This document shows, piece after piece, positions 44,002 through 52,513 of a stretch of 64,000 bases of DNA; positions within the stretch are counted from its first letter, which is position 1, and every line of letters starts with the position of its first letter. Both the position numbers and the translations under genes were made by a program. The notes below the pieces were generated by a model. The model saw only the letters and a list, made by a program, of their open reading frames with translations, ran no database searches and was not told the DNA's origin. The DNA comes from Mycobacterium dioxanotrophicus (GTDB lineage Bacteria; Actinomycetota; Actinomycetes; Mycobacteriales; Mycobacteriaceae). The stretch lies in contig NZ_CP020809.1 in assembly GCF_002157835.1 (NCBI RefSeq), positions 7,502,001 to 7,566,000 of the forward strand. Reading direction: 5' to 3'.

Positions 44002-44016
44002 GCGGACGTTAAAAGG

Positions 44017-44562
44017 TCAGGACACGGTGACCGACTCGATCACGACCGGCTCGGTCGGACGGTCGCCGCGATCGGTCGCGGTGGTGGCGATCGCATCGAC
44101 CACCTTCTGCGACTCCGGATCGACAACCTCACCGAAGATGGTGTGCCTGCGGTTCAGGTGCGGCGTCTTGCCGACCGTGATGAAGAACTGGGAGCCGTTG
44201 GTGCCGGGCCCGGCGTTGGCCATGGCCAGCAGGTAGGGCTTGTCGAACTGCAGTTCCGGGTGGAACTCGTCGGCGAACTGGTAGCCCGGGCCGCCGCGGC
44301 CGGTGCCCGTCGGGTCGCCGCCCTGGATCATGAAGCCGTCGATGACGCGGTGGAAAACGGCCCCGTCGTAGAACGGACCGGACGTGCCACCCGAGGCGTT
44401 CTCGGTGCTGTAGTCCTTGGTGCCCTGCGCCAACCCGACAAAGTTGGCCACGGTCTTGGGAGCGTGGTTTCCGAACAGTGCGATCTTGATGTCACCGCGG
44501 TTGGTGTGCAGTGTCGCCGTCGCGGTCTGAATAGGACTCGTCACGGGGCATGAGTCTGCCAC
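44017..44562 (-). CDS. ppiA: PpiA: cyclophilin-type peptidyl-prolyl cis-trans isomerase
   Basis: 181 residues, nearly identical in layout to M. tuberculosis PpiA. The catalytic core has [19 protein letters not shown] (Arg and Phe/Gln of the active site), [16 protein letters not shown] and HTIFGEVV. It catalyses proline isomerisation and assists folding. GTG at 44562 (VADSCPV) follows a GAGGA site and agrees with the family N-terminus. It is divergent from cwsA. Confidence 0.94.
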   Translation of the reverse strand: MADSCPVTSPIQTATATLHTNRGDIKIALFGNHAPKTVANFVGLAQGTKDYSTENASGGTSGPFYDGAVFHRVIDGFMIQGGDPTGTGRGGPGYQFADEFHPELQFDKPYLLAMANAGPGTNGSQFFITVGKTPHLNRRHTIFGEVVDPESQKVVDAIATTATDRGDRPTEPVVIESVTVS

Positions 44563-44664
44563 TACGGTCCTCGACGCCAACCGGCACCCGCCAGTTACCC
44601 ACTCGAACGCCGTCGGGATGGCAGTCTGGGGAGCAGCTTTCCCACGGCGGCAGAAAGGTGCGAG

Positions 44665-45075
44665 ATGACCGCGACGACCGATGACCGGCTGGCTCCCAAC
44701 CAACGACTGGCCCGCGGCCTGAAGTACACCGCGGTGGGCCCCGTGGACATCTCCCGGGGCGTGGCGGGGTTGAGCATGCAGGCGGCCGCGGCGGCCGGTG
44801 CGAGCGCCCGCAGGCGTTACCAGGACGGCCAGTTGCGCCGCCAGCTGGCCGCTGTGGCCGAGAAGCTGGAGGCACTGCCGGACGTTCTGCCCGACCTGCT
44901 CGCCGATGTGGCGCCGGCCAAGCCCAAGCACCGCCGTCGTCCGTGGCTCATCGCCGCGGTGGCTGCCGCCGTGCTGGCCGGGGGAGCGGTGGCCTTCTCC
45001 GTCGTGCGTCGCACCAAGCGGCCCGAGCCACCCGCCACGCTGCCCCCGAGCGTCGACGTCGCGCCCAAGCCGTAG
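44665..45075 (+). CDS. cwsA: CwsA: cell wall synthesis / polarity membrane protein
   Basis: 136 residues. A cytoplasmic helical part (about 10-90) has [19 protein letters not shown], an alanine-rich stretch and a coiled-coil segment, followed by one membrane helix (about 95-114) and a short Pro-rich outer tail. CwsA interacts with CrgA and Wag31 and affects peptidoglycan synthesis and pole shape. Position next to ppiA and sequence both support the name. Confidence 0.9.
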   Translation: MTATTDDRLAPNQRLARGLKYTAVGPVDISRGVAGLSMQAAAAAGASARRRYQDGQLRRQLAAVAEKLEALPDVLPDLLADVAPAKPKHRRRPWLIAAVAAAVLAGGAVAFSVVRRTKRPEPPATLPPSVDVAPKP

Positions 45076-45094
45076 CGGCGAGGTCCATTCGCCC

Positions 45095-45147
45095 AATTCG
45101 ACGAAACGGTCGTCAGCGTGCGGCTTTCACGACCGTTTCGTCGAATT
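45095..45147. terminator. Long perfect hairpin after cwsA
   Basis: 19-base perfect arms (45095-45113 and 45129-45147) with a 15-base loop, between the ends of cwsA (+) and the lipoprotein gene (-), whose stop is 8 bases away. Same geometry as the hairpin at 17339-17395, including the loop length. Confidence 0.7.
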
Positions 45148-45155
45148 CGCGATGG

Positions 45156-46244
45156 TCAGGCCCGCTCGATAACCGCCTTGATCGCCGCGAGGGTCACGGG
45201 GATACCGGACAATGCGGCGTCACTGCGCGCTGCGATCTGAGCGTCGGCGTCGACACCGTAGCGCTCCCGGAAGCCGGCAAGGCCCCGCGGCAGGAACACC
45301 CAGGACTGGGTCAGCCGGGTGCCGCCGTCCTCGGGGGCCATCGCATAACCCCAGCGCACCCAGCCGTCGTTGACCTCCCACGCGAACTCGCGTCCGGGTT
45401 CGGCCACTACCACCTGGCTGCGGGTCTGCCACTCCCGTTCCGGTGTGACGTTGCGGCCCGTGAACCAGGCGCCGACTTTCGGTCCGGAGCCTTCGTCCCA
45501 CCAGCATTCCTTGCACACCGGACTCCACTCGCCGGTGCGAGTCACGTCGGAGACAACGGTGTAGACGTCTTCCGGCGAGGCCGAGACGTGGACTGAGTCA
45601 GTGAATTCCAATGGCGGCACCATCGGATTATCCGTGCCGTCGTCACCCGCGCCGCGGTTGGGGTTGGTGCAGATCGTGCCCTCGCACGGGACCACAGACC
45701 CGTCACCGTTCGGATTCGGCATCACCGCACCACCGTTGTCCGCAGGATCGTCACCCGCACCGTGATTGGGGTTCGTGCAGATGGTCCCCTCACACGGCAC
45801 CACAGACCCGTCCCCGTTCGGATTCGGCATCACCGCACCACCGTTGTCCGCAGGATCGTCACCCGCACCGTGATTGGGGTTCGTGCAGATCGTGCCCTCA
45901 CACGGCACCATCGAGCCGTCCCCGTTCGGATTCGGCATCACCGCACCGCGATTGCCGGCAGGATCGTCGCCCGCACCGTGATTCGGATTCGTGCAGATCG
46001 TGCCCTCACACGGCACCATCGAGCCGTCCCCGTTCGGGTTGGGCATCATCGGGACCGCCGAGCCCGGCGCGGCCGGGGCGGTGCGTTGGGTGGGGGCGGC
46101 AGGTGCGGCGGGCTTCGCGCTGGACGACGATGTCGCCGGGCTGGTGCTTGTCGGCGCCTGTTCGGTGGTCTGACTCCCGCACGCGGCCGCGCTGCACACC
46201 ACAAGCGCGGCCAGGGCTGTGACAATTCTCTGGCTGTAGCTCAT
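45156..46244 (-). CDS. Secreted/lipoprotein-like protein: four Cys-containing repeats fused to an SRPBCC domain
   Basis: 362 residues. The N-terminal signal sequence (about 1-23) ends SAAACGS, a possible but imperfect lipobox because Ala replaces the usual Leu/Val. A Ser/Thr/Pro/Ala linker leads to four 36-residue repeats, each with NPNGDGS, VPCEGTIC and TNPN, so two cysteines per repeat. The last 140 residues form a START-like SRPBCC domain (VHVSASPEDVYTVVSDVTRTGEWSP). An exported protein that may bind a hydrophobic ligand is inferred; no known name. ATG at 46244 is preferred to one ten codons earlier because it starts the signal peptide. Confidence 0.75.
   Translation of the reverse strand: MSYSQRIVTALAALVVCSAAACGSQTTEQAPTSTSPATSSSSAKPAAPAAPTQRTAPAAPGSAVPMMPNPNGDGSMVPCEGTICTNPNHGAGDDPAGNRGAVMPNPNGDGSMVPCEGTICTNPNHGAGDDPADNGGAVMPNPNGDGSVVPCEGTICTNPNHGAGDDPADNGGAVMPNPNGDGSVVPCEGTICTNPNRGAGDDGTDNPMVPPLEFTDSVHVSASPEDVYTVVSDVTRTGEWSPVCKECWWDEGSGPKVGAWFTGRNVTPEREWQTRSQVVVAEPGREFAWEVNDGWVRWGYAMAPEDGGTRLTQSWVFLPRGLAGFRERYGVDADAQIAARSDAALSGIPVTLAAIKAVIERA
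45627..46050 (-). repeat. Four tandem 108-base repeats inside the lipoprotein-SRPBCC gene
   Basis: Corresponding points occur at 45668, 45776, 45884 and 45992, an exact 108-base period (36 codons). The copies are nearly identical at DNA level, so they arose recently or are being homogenised. Confidence 0.85.
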
Positions 46245-46274
46245 ATGAGCCGACCCTAGCAACGTCCTCACCAA

Positions 46275-46995
46275 TTTCTGGGAGGTTGCTGAAGACGTTC
46301 CAGCGCAAATGATTTCGCGACTGACGAATGAAAGGTTGTGTCAGCAACCGCGGTCTTCCCGTGACAATCCAGACCATCGCCGCAGGCCACACCGGCTGCG
46401 AACCGAACGAAATTGCTCGTCGTCGTTGATTGCGTCCGTGAACTGGAGCGTGAAAACCAACGTCTCCGTGACGAAAACGCGGCGCTCCGCGGCGAAGTCC
46501 TTGAACTACGGCGAAGCACTCGTCGCCGCAACACAACGTGACCGGCAGGAATTCTCGGGCCAAGAAGCCCAGACCGAATCGCGCGCGGCCGCATCGGAGC
46601 GCCTTCGCCTTCATAACGCGCACCCGGTGAGAGCGACCTTGCCGGCGCGCCCGCCTCTGTGGAGAACCCACTACGCACGTCCAGCGACGGGATCGATCTT
46701 CCTAGCGGCGCACAGCGGTCACGTCAGCCGGCACACACGATCCGCAAGATTTGAGCCAGGAGCAACCCGTACGCGCAGCGACGAGACATACACTCACTTT
46801 TCGCGCAGAACGTCGCAAAGGATGTTAGGGCCAGTTCACTTGGCAGAAGCTGCGAATCCAGAAACGCCTCGACTGTGGCCGCGGCCGCGCTTCCTGGCTG
46901 TCGACGGGACGGATGCGACGTCAGTATCGGCAGAATCACTCGACGCGCCCGACGGTTGGGGCCGGCTGCGATCAGTGGCTCGCAGTGGCTCGCTC
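46275..46995. other. Region without a convincing gene at the island edge
   Basis: About 720 bases with only poor open frames. One frame from a TTG at 46413 encodes 42 residues with a leucine-zipper-like pattern (ELERENQRLRDENAALRG), as found at the start of IS66-type transposases, and then stops. The rest has no codon bias. Probably decayed mobile DNA. Confidence 0.4.
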
Positions 46996-47055
46996 GCTAC
47001 GCAGCCAGCAGTCGGCATGGCGCCAGCGGGGGGCTTTGGTCGGTCCGAACGGGCA

Positions 47056-47666
47056 CTACGCGATGACCTGAGCTGATCGATCCGCAGGCACATCGCGCTG
47101 AGTATTTCGCACGAACCGCCAGGCGCGCACTTGCGTAGCTGGCCAAGATGAACGGGTCACTGCCTCGGTAGTCCTTGCCCAGATCGCGTCCCCATGACCA
47201 CATCTCAGTCGCTCAGCACGCCCACAGTACTGCGCATCGACGTACCCGCACTCTGGGCATCGGGTCCACAGATACGCCGCATCCATGCCTTGGTCGGTGG
47301 GCAGGAGCATCGAACCGTAGTTGCCGAAGTAGAAGCTCCCTCGAACTTCGCAGGGTCAGGAATCCCAGAAACGGCGACCAGCAGGATGTCATCATGGCGC
47401 GGGCGACTCTCATCCTCGCCGCATGGGGCCACATCGTCGAGATTCCAACCGCCCTCCGGAGGTCCGTCCGGATAGTCACCGAACTCCAGTTCTTCGAGGT
47501 CTTCGAAGGCACAGTAGGCCGCATCATCGTCGTCAGTTTCGGCACGAAGCCAGGTGTCACGGCTCGGCAGATAGAAGGTGGGCGACAGCTCATCGCGCGT
47601 CACCCAGTATGGCTTCTCGCCGGCCAGCCGCCAATCGACGTCGAGTAGATCTAGCAACAAGCCCAT
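47056..47666 (-). pseudogene. Frameshifted gene of unknown function with a zinc-ribbon-like C-terminus
   Basis: The start frame (ATG at 47666) encodes an acidic N-terminal half with LPSRDTWLRAE and FGDYPDGPPEGGW. Near 47349 the natural reading moves to another frame, giving SFYFGNYGSM, then CPECGYVDAQYCGRAERLRC. The change fits a single missing base after GAGGG. A further switch of frame near 47190 is possible because good codon use continues in a third frame to about 46997. No full-length product can be made. Parent family not recognised. Confidence 0.5.
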
Positions 47667-48107
47667 CGCGCCTGAACGACATTGTGAAACGCGATCTCAC
47701 GGTATGTAGTAGGTACCACTGGATCTTGCCGTCTGCAGATCCTTTCCACAGGGACACATGGCAGTCCGGCGCGCCGTTTCGTACCGCCCCATGATTCGCC
47801 CGATGAACAGGTCGCTCGGTATCGACAGTGGTTGGCTCGGCAATTTTCTAAGCCCGAGACAGGAGTCGACCGGATACATCCACTGGCTGGCGGCGATGAG
47901 CGCTTGTTCGGCCAAGGTGACGTAATGAGCCCATCAGGTCCCTTCTCGTCGCGGAGCCATGGATGACGATGGTCGGTCGCGACACGGGATCCGGGCCGCA
48001 GGGGCGCGCGACTGCGGTGTCGGTCCCCTCGGCAATAATTGACGCTGACGCTCGGCAGCTATGGACGCTCCAGCGCTGGCGATGGTGGCCGCATAGCCAT
48101 CAACGAA
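47667..48107. other. Gap upstream of the TIR-macro-HIT operon
   Basis: About 440 bases without a supported gene. It must carry the promoter of the defence operon. A minus-strand frame at 47697-47915 ends with MCPCGKDLQ but has no other coding signs. Confidence 0.4.
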
Positions 48108-48632
48108 ATGGGGGTATGCGAAGTGAGCTATCGGAACAAGACTTATGTGGCTTTCGCCAGTGAGGACATCCACTGCTACCGGCTGATGGAAGCGTGGCGG
48201 GACAACAAGCACATCGACTTCAACTTCTTCGACGCCCACGACCTCTACCAGGCGCGGGACACCAGCCAGCCCGAAACGATCAAGCGCAACCTGCGTGAAC
48301 GGATGAAGAACGCCAAGCAGATCGTGTTGTTGGGAAGCGCCACCGGCCGGCGCAAGGGAAGTGACGGCAAGTCATTTCTTGCGCATGAAGTGAAGGTGGC
48401 GATCGAGTTCGACCTGCCGATCGTGGTTGCGAACCTGGACGGCAAACGAACGGTCGACCGTACAGTGATCCCCGAGCCGCTCATTGACGATGACTACTAC
48501 ACGCTTTCGGTGTCGTTTCAGCCGACAATCATCAAGTTTGCCCTAGACAACTATGCGCCAGCGTTTGCCACCAGGGGCAATACCGGTCCCCACTACTACA
48601 AGTCGGACATCTACCAGAGCCTCGGCCTGTGA
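48108..48632 (+). CDS. thsB: TIR-like (MTH538-type) signalling enzyme, ThsB of a type II Thoeris-like system
   Basis: 174 residues with the TIR-like fold of the MTH538/DUF1863 group. First strand YVAFASEDI (about 13-21), a central KNAKQIVLLGSATGRRK strand and turn, then KSFLAHEVKVAIEFDLPIVV (about 88-107), where Glu94 is the likely catalytic glutamate. In Thoeris, ThsB detects phage and converts NAD into a signal nucleotide; type II systems make a histidine-ADP-ribose conjugate. ATG at 48108 is used; a GTG five codons later has a better-placed GGGGG site. The stop overlaps the macro-protein start (GTGA). GC content is lower than in the flanking conserved genes, as expected for an island. Confidence 0.75.
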   Translation: MGVCEVSYRNKTYVAFASEDIHCYRLMEAWRDNKHIDFNFFDAHDLYQARDTSQPETIKRNLRERMKNAKQIVLLGSATGRRKGSDGKSFLAHEVKVAIEFDLPIVVANLDGKRTVDRTVIPEPLIDDDYYTLSVSFQPTIIKFALDNYAPAFATRGNTGPHYYKSDIYQSLGL

Positions 48633-49489
48633 GCAAAGCGCTGCGGGACGACCTGCTCAATCGGAGATTTATATTCCGCTGCGCAACAACGCTTTTCGCC
48701 TGGATTGGCGTTGTTTCTGCCGCCGGCCAAGTCCTGGACTGGGCGTTTCATTTCTCCAAACACGGTTGGTGGTCACCAGTCGTCATCACCATCGCAGGCC
48801 TGGGACTGCCGGTGGCGATTTGGTATGCCTGGCCGCGCCCGATCGAGGAAACCTACGACACACCCGCCACGCGCATCCGTGTCGTCAAAGGCGACATCCT
48901 GGATTTCGGAACCGAGCACATCGTCATTCCCACCTGCGACACATTCGATACCCTCCCTCCGAACATCATCGCGCCCACCAGCCTGCAGGCTCAAGCTCTC
49001 TCGCGCATTTATGACCACGATGTCGCCAGACTTGATGCGGATCTTGATGCCGCGCTGGCAGCTACGGTTCCCGTCGGTACCATCACGAAAGTCGGCAAGA
49101 CGTCCCGTTACGAGCTGGGTACCGTCGCCACGATCAGCCACCCCAATCGGAAACTGTACTTTCTCGCCATCACCACCATGGATGCCAACAACAACGTGCA
49201 AGGGACGCCCGACGGTCTGTGGATAAGCCTGAACCGTCTGTGGGAAGAGATCGGGCGTTCCTCGAATGGTCGAACTGTGTGCATGCCCGTTATCGGCGGC
49301 GGTATGTCGCGCATGTCTAGCATCGTTCCCACACAGGATTCGCTGCGCTTCACCGTCTTGTCGTTCATGTTCGCGTCAAGGCGGCAGCGAGTGTGCGAGG
49401 AGTTGCGTATCGTTGTTCGGCCAGCAGACTACGAGAAGTTGGATCGGCTTGAGCTGCAAGCCTTCTTGACTTCACTGAAGCCGTCATGA
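48629..49489 (+). CDS. thsA: Two-TM macro-domain effector, ThsA of a type II Thoeris-like system
   Basis: 286 residues. Two N-terminal membrane helices (about 16-38 and 49-68) are followed by a macro domain (about 83-280). Landmarks are RVVKGDILDF at its first strand, PVGTITKVG and the ligand loop PVIGGGMSRM (220-229). Type II Thoeris effectors have this layout: the macro domain binds the TIR product and the membrane part is thought to permeabilise or disrupt the membrane. GTG overlaps the TIR gene stop, and its own TGA overlaps the HIT gene ATG (ATGA), so all three are translated together. Confidence 0.75.
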   Translation: MSKALRDDLLNRRFIFRCATTLFAWIGVVSAAGQVLDWAFHFSKHGWWSPVVITIAGLGLPVAIWYAWPRPIEETYDTPATRIRVVKGDILDFGTEHIVIPTCDTFDTLPPNIIAPTSLQAQALSRIYDHDVARLDADLDAALAATVPVGTITKVGKTSRYELGTVATISHPNRKLYFLAITTMDANNNVQGTPDGLWISLNRLWEEIGRSSNGRTVCMPVIGGGMSRMSSIVPTQDSLRFTVLSFMFASRRQRVCEELRIVVRPADYEKLDRLELQAFLTSLKPS

Positions 49490-49935
49490 GTGACCAAACA
49501 GCAATCGAGGTGCCCGACAGACCCCGGTGCGCGTTCTGCGACTATCTCTCGGGTCGGCGAGCGTTCACGATTGCCGCCCGCACCGATCAGATCGCCGTAC
49601 TGGTAACCCGAGAACAGCGGGGGTTGCCGCACCTGCTCGTTGTTCCGATTACTCACCGCGAGACGATTCTGGACCTGACTGACGCGGAGCTCACCGCGCT
49701 AGCCCTCGGTGTTCGATCCGCGGCCGAGGCGATCGACATTGCTTACGAGCGACCGGGCATCGCGGTCTGGCAGAACAACGGAGTACCAGCGCACCAAACG
49801 ATTCCTCATGTTCACTTCCACGTAGCCGGAACACTTCCTGAAGGCGGCACCGATTGGGGGCAGGTTCGAGAAGAGCCGCTGGGACAAACGGATGACATAG
49901 CGCGAGTAATAACTCCGCACCTACGCTTGCGGTGA
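49486..49935 (+). CDS. HIT-family nucleotide hydrolase coupled to the TIR-macro pair
   Basis: 149 residues of a histidine-triad hydrolase. The N-terminal CAFC (15-18) is a zinc-type pair seen in many HIT proteins, LLVVPITH follows, and the triad is IPHVHFHVAG (107-115). HIT enzymes cleave phosphoramidates, dinucleoside polyphosphates and nucleotide-linked conjugates. The ATG overlaps the macro-protein stop (ATGA). Its position suggests that it degrades the TIR-made signal or a by-product, limiting the response; this role is inference. It could also be a housekeeping HIT gene carried along, but the overlap argues against chance. Confidence 0.82.
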   Translation: MSDQTAIEVPDRPRCAFCDYLSGRRAFTIAARTDQIAVLVTREQRGLPHLLVVPITHRETILDLTDAELTALALGVRSAAEAIDIAYERPGIAVWQNNGVPAHQTIPHVHFHVAGTLPEGGTDWGQVREEPLGQTDDIARVITPHLRLR

Positions 49936-50164
49936 TTGTGTGCTTGGTTTCGTCGGCGAACACCGCAAGGGGTCGAGCGCGACCGGTTCTGCGGTTGGTG
50001 TTGGGTCCACGACGCGCTTCGGGCGTCCCCGTAACCGCAACTTCAACGAGTGGTGCGTGGTCCCGGCCTATGAGCCACCAATTGAATGACGCCTGCTCCA
50101 GCATCATCTCGATCCAGAAGCACCTCCCCGTTCTTCGACATCCGGTATCGGCGGAGCATTTGAC

Positions 50165-50168
50165 CTAG
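50165..50168. repeat. Left target-site duplication CTAG
   Basis: CTAG directly outside the left inverted repeat, matched by CTAG at 51864-51867 on the right. Reading the interrupted gene through a single CTAG restores its frame. Confidence 0.8.
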
Positions 50169-51863
50169 CCCAGATTTTTCGGGGATTATCGCTGGTGACG
50201 GCGTGTAGATAAGCGAAAGTGCCTGTCCTGCAAGGGATAATTGGACTTCTCTAGGGTTCAACCATCCTGACGGGAAGGCACTTCGCAGGTGAAGAGTATC
50301 GCGGCCGCATCGCGGGTGAAAGTGTCAGCCGACGGCCACGGGGTCGTGTCGCACGCCGGGATGGGCCTACTGCGGGAACTGGCCGACCGGACCGGGTTAT
50401 CAGCGCAGGTCACCGGGGCTTTGGCCGACACCTACCGCGGGCCGTGGAGCTACGCACCCGGCGAGGTGTTCGCTGATCTGGCCGCGGCGGTCGCCGACGG
50501 CGCGGACTGCATTGACGGGGTCGGCCAACTGTGCGGCGACCGTGAGCACGCGTTCGGCGCGAAAGCCTCCACGACCACGATGTGGCGGCTGGTCAATGAG
50601 CGCATCGACGCTGCACACCTGCCTGCGGTGCGCGCGGCCCGCGCCAGCGCGCGGGCGGCGGCCTGGGCCGCCGGTGCGGCCCCCGAACCGGGTGGCTGGC
50701 TGCACATCGACATCGACGCCACCCTGGTGATCGATCACTCCGACAACAAACACGGCGCGACGCCGACCTGGAAGAAGTCGTTCGGGCACCATCCGCTGCT
50801 GGCGTTCCTGGACCGCCCCGAGATCGCCGGCGGGGAAGCCCTGGCCGGGCTGCTGCGCAGCGGCAACGCGGGCTCCAACACCGCCAGCGACCACGTCATC
50901 GTCCTGGCCCAGGCGCTGGCAGCGCTGCCCGCGCCGTGGCGGCCCGACTCGAGTCGTGGCGGTGATCCCGACCGGCCCCAGGTGCTGGTGCGTTGCGACA
51001 CCGCCGGAGCCACCCACCGATTCGCCGACGCCTGCCGTGAGCAGGGGGTCGGATTCTCCTTCGGCTACCCCGTCGACGCCCGCGTCCAGGACGCCGTGGA
51101 CACACTCAACCTTGCCGAGGGCTGGTACCCGGCCATCGACACCGACGGTGGGCTGCGCGACGGCGCCTGGGTCGCCGAGGCCACCACCTTGGTCAACCTC
51201 AACAGCTGGCCGCCGGGCACCCGGCTGATCCTGCGCAAAGAGAGACCGCATCCCGGCGCCCAGCTGCGGTTCACCGACACCGACGGGATGCGCGTCACCG
51301 CGTTCATCACCGACACACCGCCCGGTGTCGTGGCCGGCCAAGTCGCCGGCCTGGAGTTGCGGCACCGCCAGCACGCCCGCGTCGAGGACCGCATCCGCGA
51401 ACTCAAGAACGCCGGCCTGCGCAACCTGCCGTGTCACGGCTTCTGGGCCAACGCCGCCTGGCTCGAGATCGTCCTGGCCGCCGCCGACCTGGTCATCTGG
51501 GCACGGCTCATCGGATTCACCAGTGATCCGACGCTGGCCCGCGCCGAGATCGCCACGTTCCGCTACCGCGTGCTGCACGTCGCGGCCCGCATCACCCGCG
51601 GCGCCCGCCAACTCCGGCTGCGCATCGACGCCACCTGGCGCTGGGCCACCTCGATCGCGACCGCCTGGCAGACGATCCGCACCGCCTTCGGATAACAGCC
51701 GGCCTCCTGACCGATCGATCACGAAAGACATACCGGCCCTAGGAAAGCCCGCCCCACCCGGCGACACGGGACCAACCCACCATGCCCTGTGACCGCAGAC
51801 GTCACCCGACCAACCATCACGCCCTACAGATCCACCGCCATCACCATCGACGAAAAATCCGGG
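50169..51863 (+). mobile_element. IS1380-family insertion sequence, about 1.7 kb
   Basis: The ends are inverted: left CCCAGATTTTTCG, right end read on the other strand CCCGGATTTTTCG (12 of 13 match). A 4-base CTAG duplication flanks the element. It holds one intact transposase gene. Length 1695 bases, usual for the family. The near-perfect ends and duplication suggest a recent insertion. Confidence 0.85.
50289..51695 (+). CDS. IS1380-family transposase
   Basis: 468 residues, full length. DDE-type catalytic residues fit DIDATLV (about 140), VRCDTAG (about 236) and the Glu in RVEDRIRELK (about 360). Typical family segments include GWLHIDIDATLV, LRKERPHPGAQL and WLEIVLAAADLVIWARL. GTG/ATG start at 50289 lies 120 bases inside the left end. 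No frameshift or stop is present, so the element is probably active. The codon use is more GC-rich than in the flanking island genes. Confidence 0.92.
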   Translation: MKSIAAASRVKVSADGHGVVSHAGMGLLRELADRTGLSAQVTGALADTYRGPWSYAPGEVFADLAAAVADGADCIDGVGQLCGDREHAFGAKASTTTMWRLVNERIDAAHLPAVRAARASARAAAWAAGAAPEPGGWLHIDIDATLVIDHSDNKHGATPTWKKSFGHHPLLAFLDRPEIAGGEALAGLLRSGNAGSNTASDHVIVLAQALAALPAPWRPDSSRGGDPDRPQVLVRCDTAGATHRFADACREQGVGFSFGYPVDARVQDAVDTLNLAEGWYPAIDTDGGLRDGAWVAEATTLVNLNSWPPGTRLILRKERPHPGAQLRFTDTDGMRVTAFITDTPPGVVAGQVAGLELRHRQHARVEDRIRELKNAGLRNLPCHGFWANAAWLEIVLAAADLVIWARLIGFTSDPTLARAEIATFRYRVLHVAARITRGARQLRLRIDATWRWATSIATAWQTIRTAFG

Positions 51864-51867
51864 CTAG
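51864..51867. repeat. Right target-site duplication CTAG
   Basis: Partner of the CTAG at 50165-50168, directly outside the right inverted repeat of the IS1380-family element. Confidence 0.8.
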
Positions 51868-52091
51868 CTCCTCGCCCGACAGATCAGCGGTGGCCAGCAG
51901 CGCCGCAATGAGTTCTTTGCGATTACTCCGCTCGCCCGCTGCCGTCGCGCGGGTAAGCAAGGCGTCGATCCGCTGGTCGACAGCTAGCGGCAAGCGCAGT
52001 CCGACCTGCTTGTCGCGGCTGCGGACCACAAGTTCGTCGCGGTCGACCGGAATGTCATCCATTTTTGTCATACCGCAGCGCTACATTAGAA

Positions 52092-52110
52092 ATATGTCTC
52101 GGATACATAT
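52092..52110. promoter_or_regulatory. Dyad between the RHH gene and its divergent neighbour
   Basis: ATATGT and ACATAT arms (52092-52097 and 52105-52110) separated by 7 bases, at the start of the divergent gene. RHH regulators usually bind such sites to control their own locus. The dyad lies upstream of translation if the neighbour starts at 52109 rather than 52094. Confidence 0.35.
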
Positions 52111-52513
52111 GTCATTCCTTCTGGAATCAATACTGGCATGTGCACCGGATACGCCGCTAGATGCACGTGATCATTGGCCGCTTCATGAGGCGTTGCGCAG
52201 CCTCGACCACTGGCTCAACGAAGAGGCACACAACCGCGCTGTATGGTGCACCGCCGGCTTTCCGGTACTGCAGTTCGTGAAAGATCCGGACGTCGGATGG
52301 CGCGCCAGTGGTGTCACACGTGCGATTTGGGATCTCGTGAGCGACGGAACGCTGATCTGCGTCGACGAAGATGACGGGTGCGCGAGATTCGTGCTGAAGG
52401 CCCTAGCAACACCGCATATCAGGCGCGAACTCATGCACTTGTCGCCCGAATGCGCTGCAGCCCTTCAGCGAACTGGCCACCGATTCGCACAGAACGCGAC
52501 GATGGCGTCGTAA
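52094..52513 (+). CDS. Unknown 139-residue protein divergent from the split RHH gene
   Basis: Not recognised. A helical N-terminal region (HWPLHEALRSLDHWLNEEA) is followed by GVTRAIWDLVSDGTLICVDEDD, which looks like a winged-helix segment, and a helical C-terminus. No membrane helix. Divergent from the RHH gene with a 22-base gap, in the manner of regulator-target pairs. The 3' end overlaps the kinase gene end by 49 bases (convergent). ATG at 52109 is an alternative start. Confidence 0.55.
   Translation: MSRIHMSFLLESILACAPDTPLDARDHWPLHEALRSLDHWLNEEAHNRAVWCTAGFPVLQFVKDPDVGWRASGVTRAIWDLVSDGTLICVDEDDGCARFVLKALATPHIRRELMHLSPECAAALQRTGHRFAQNATMAS

Larger units (their letters stand above)
50043..52071 (-). 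pseudogene. Ribbon-helix-helix protein gene split by an IS1380-family element
   Basis: The 5' part (51868-52071, 68 codons) encodes an RHH-type regulator or antitoxin: KQVGLRLPLAVDQRIDALL then RSNRKELIAALLATADLSGEE. The 3' part (50043-50164) encodes LRRYRMSKNGEVLLD and ends at a TGA. Removing the element and one CTAG copy joins them in frame as GEE-L-GQMLRRYR, giving 109 residues. In the present state the 5' part runs into the element and stops after eight foreign codons (76 residues), possibly still with an intact DNA-binding domain. Confidence 0.75.

Noticed and set aside
46413..46541. A 42-residue leucine-zipper-like ORF from a TTG start, similar in texture to the N-terminus of IS66-type transposases
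   Set aside because: It stops after the zipper, has no ribosome site and no transposase sequence follows; mentioned only as probable decayed mobile DNA.
46309..47076. A 255-codon open frame on the plus strand
   Set aside because: Arg/Ser/Thr-rich composition typical of a chance frame in GC-rich DNA, with no domain, ribosome site or neighbours to support it.
47697..47915. A 72-codon minus-strand ORF ending with MCPCGKDLQ
   Set aside because: Only a short cysteine motif, no ribosome site or codon bias; not enough to call a gene.
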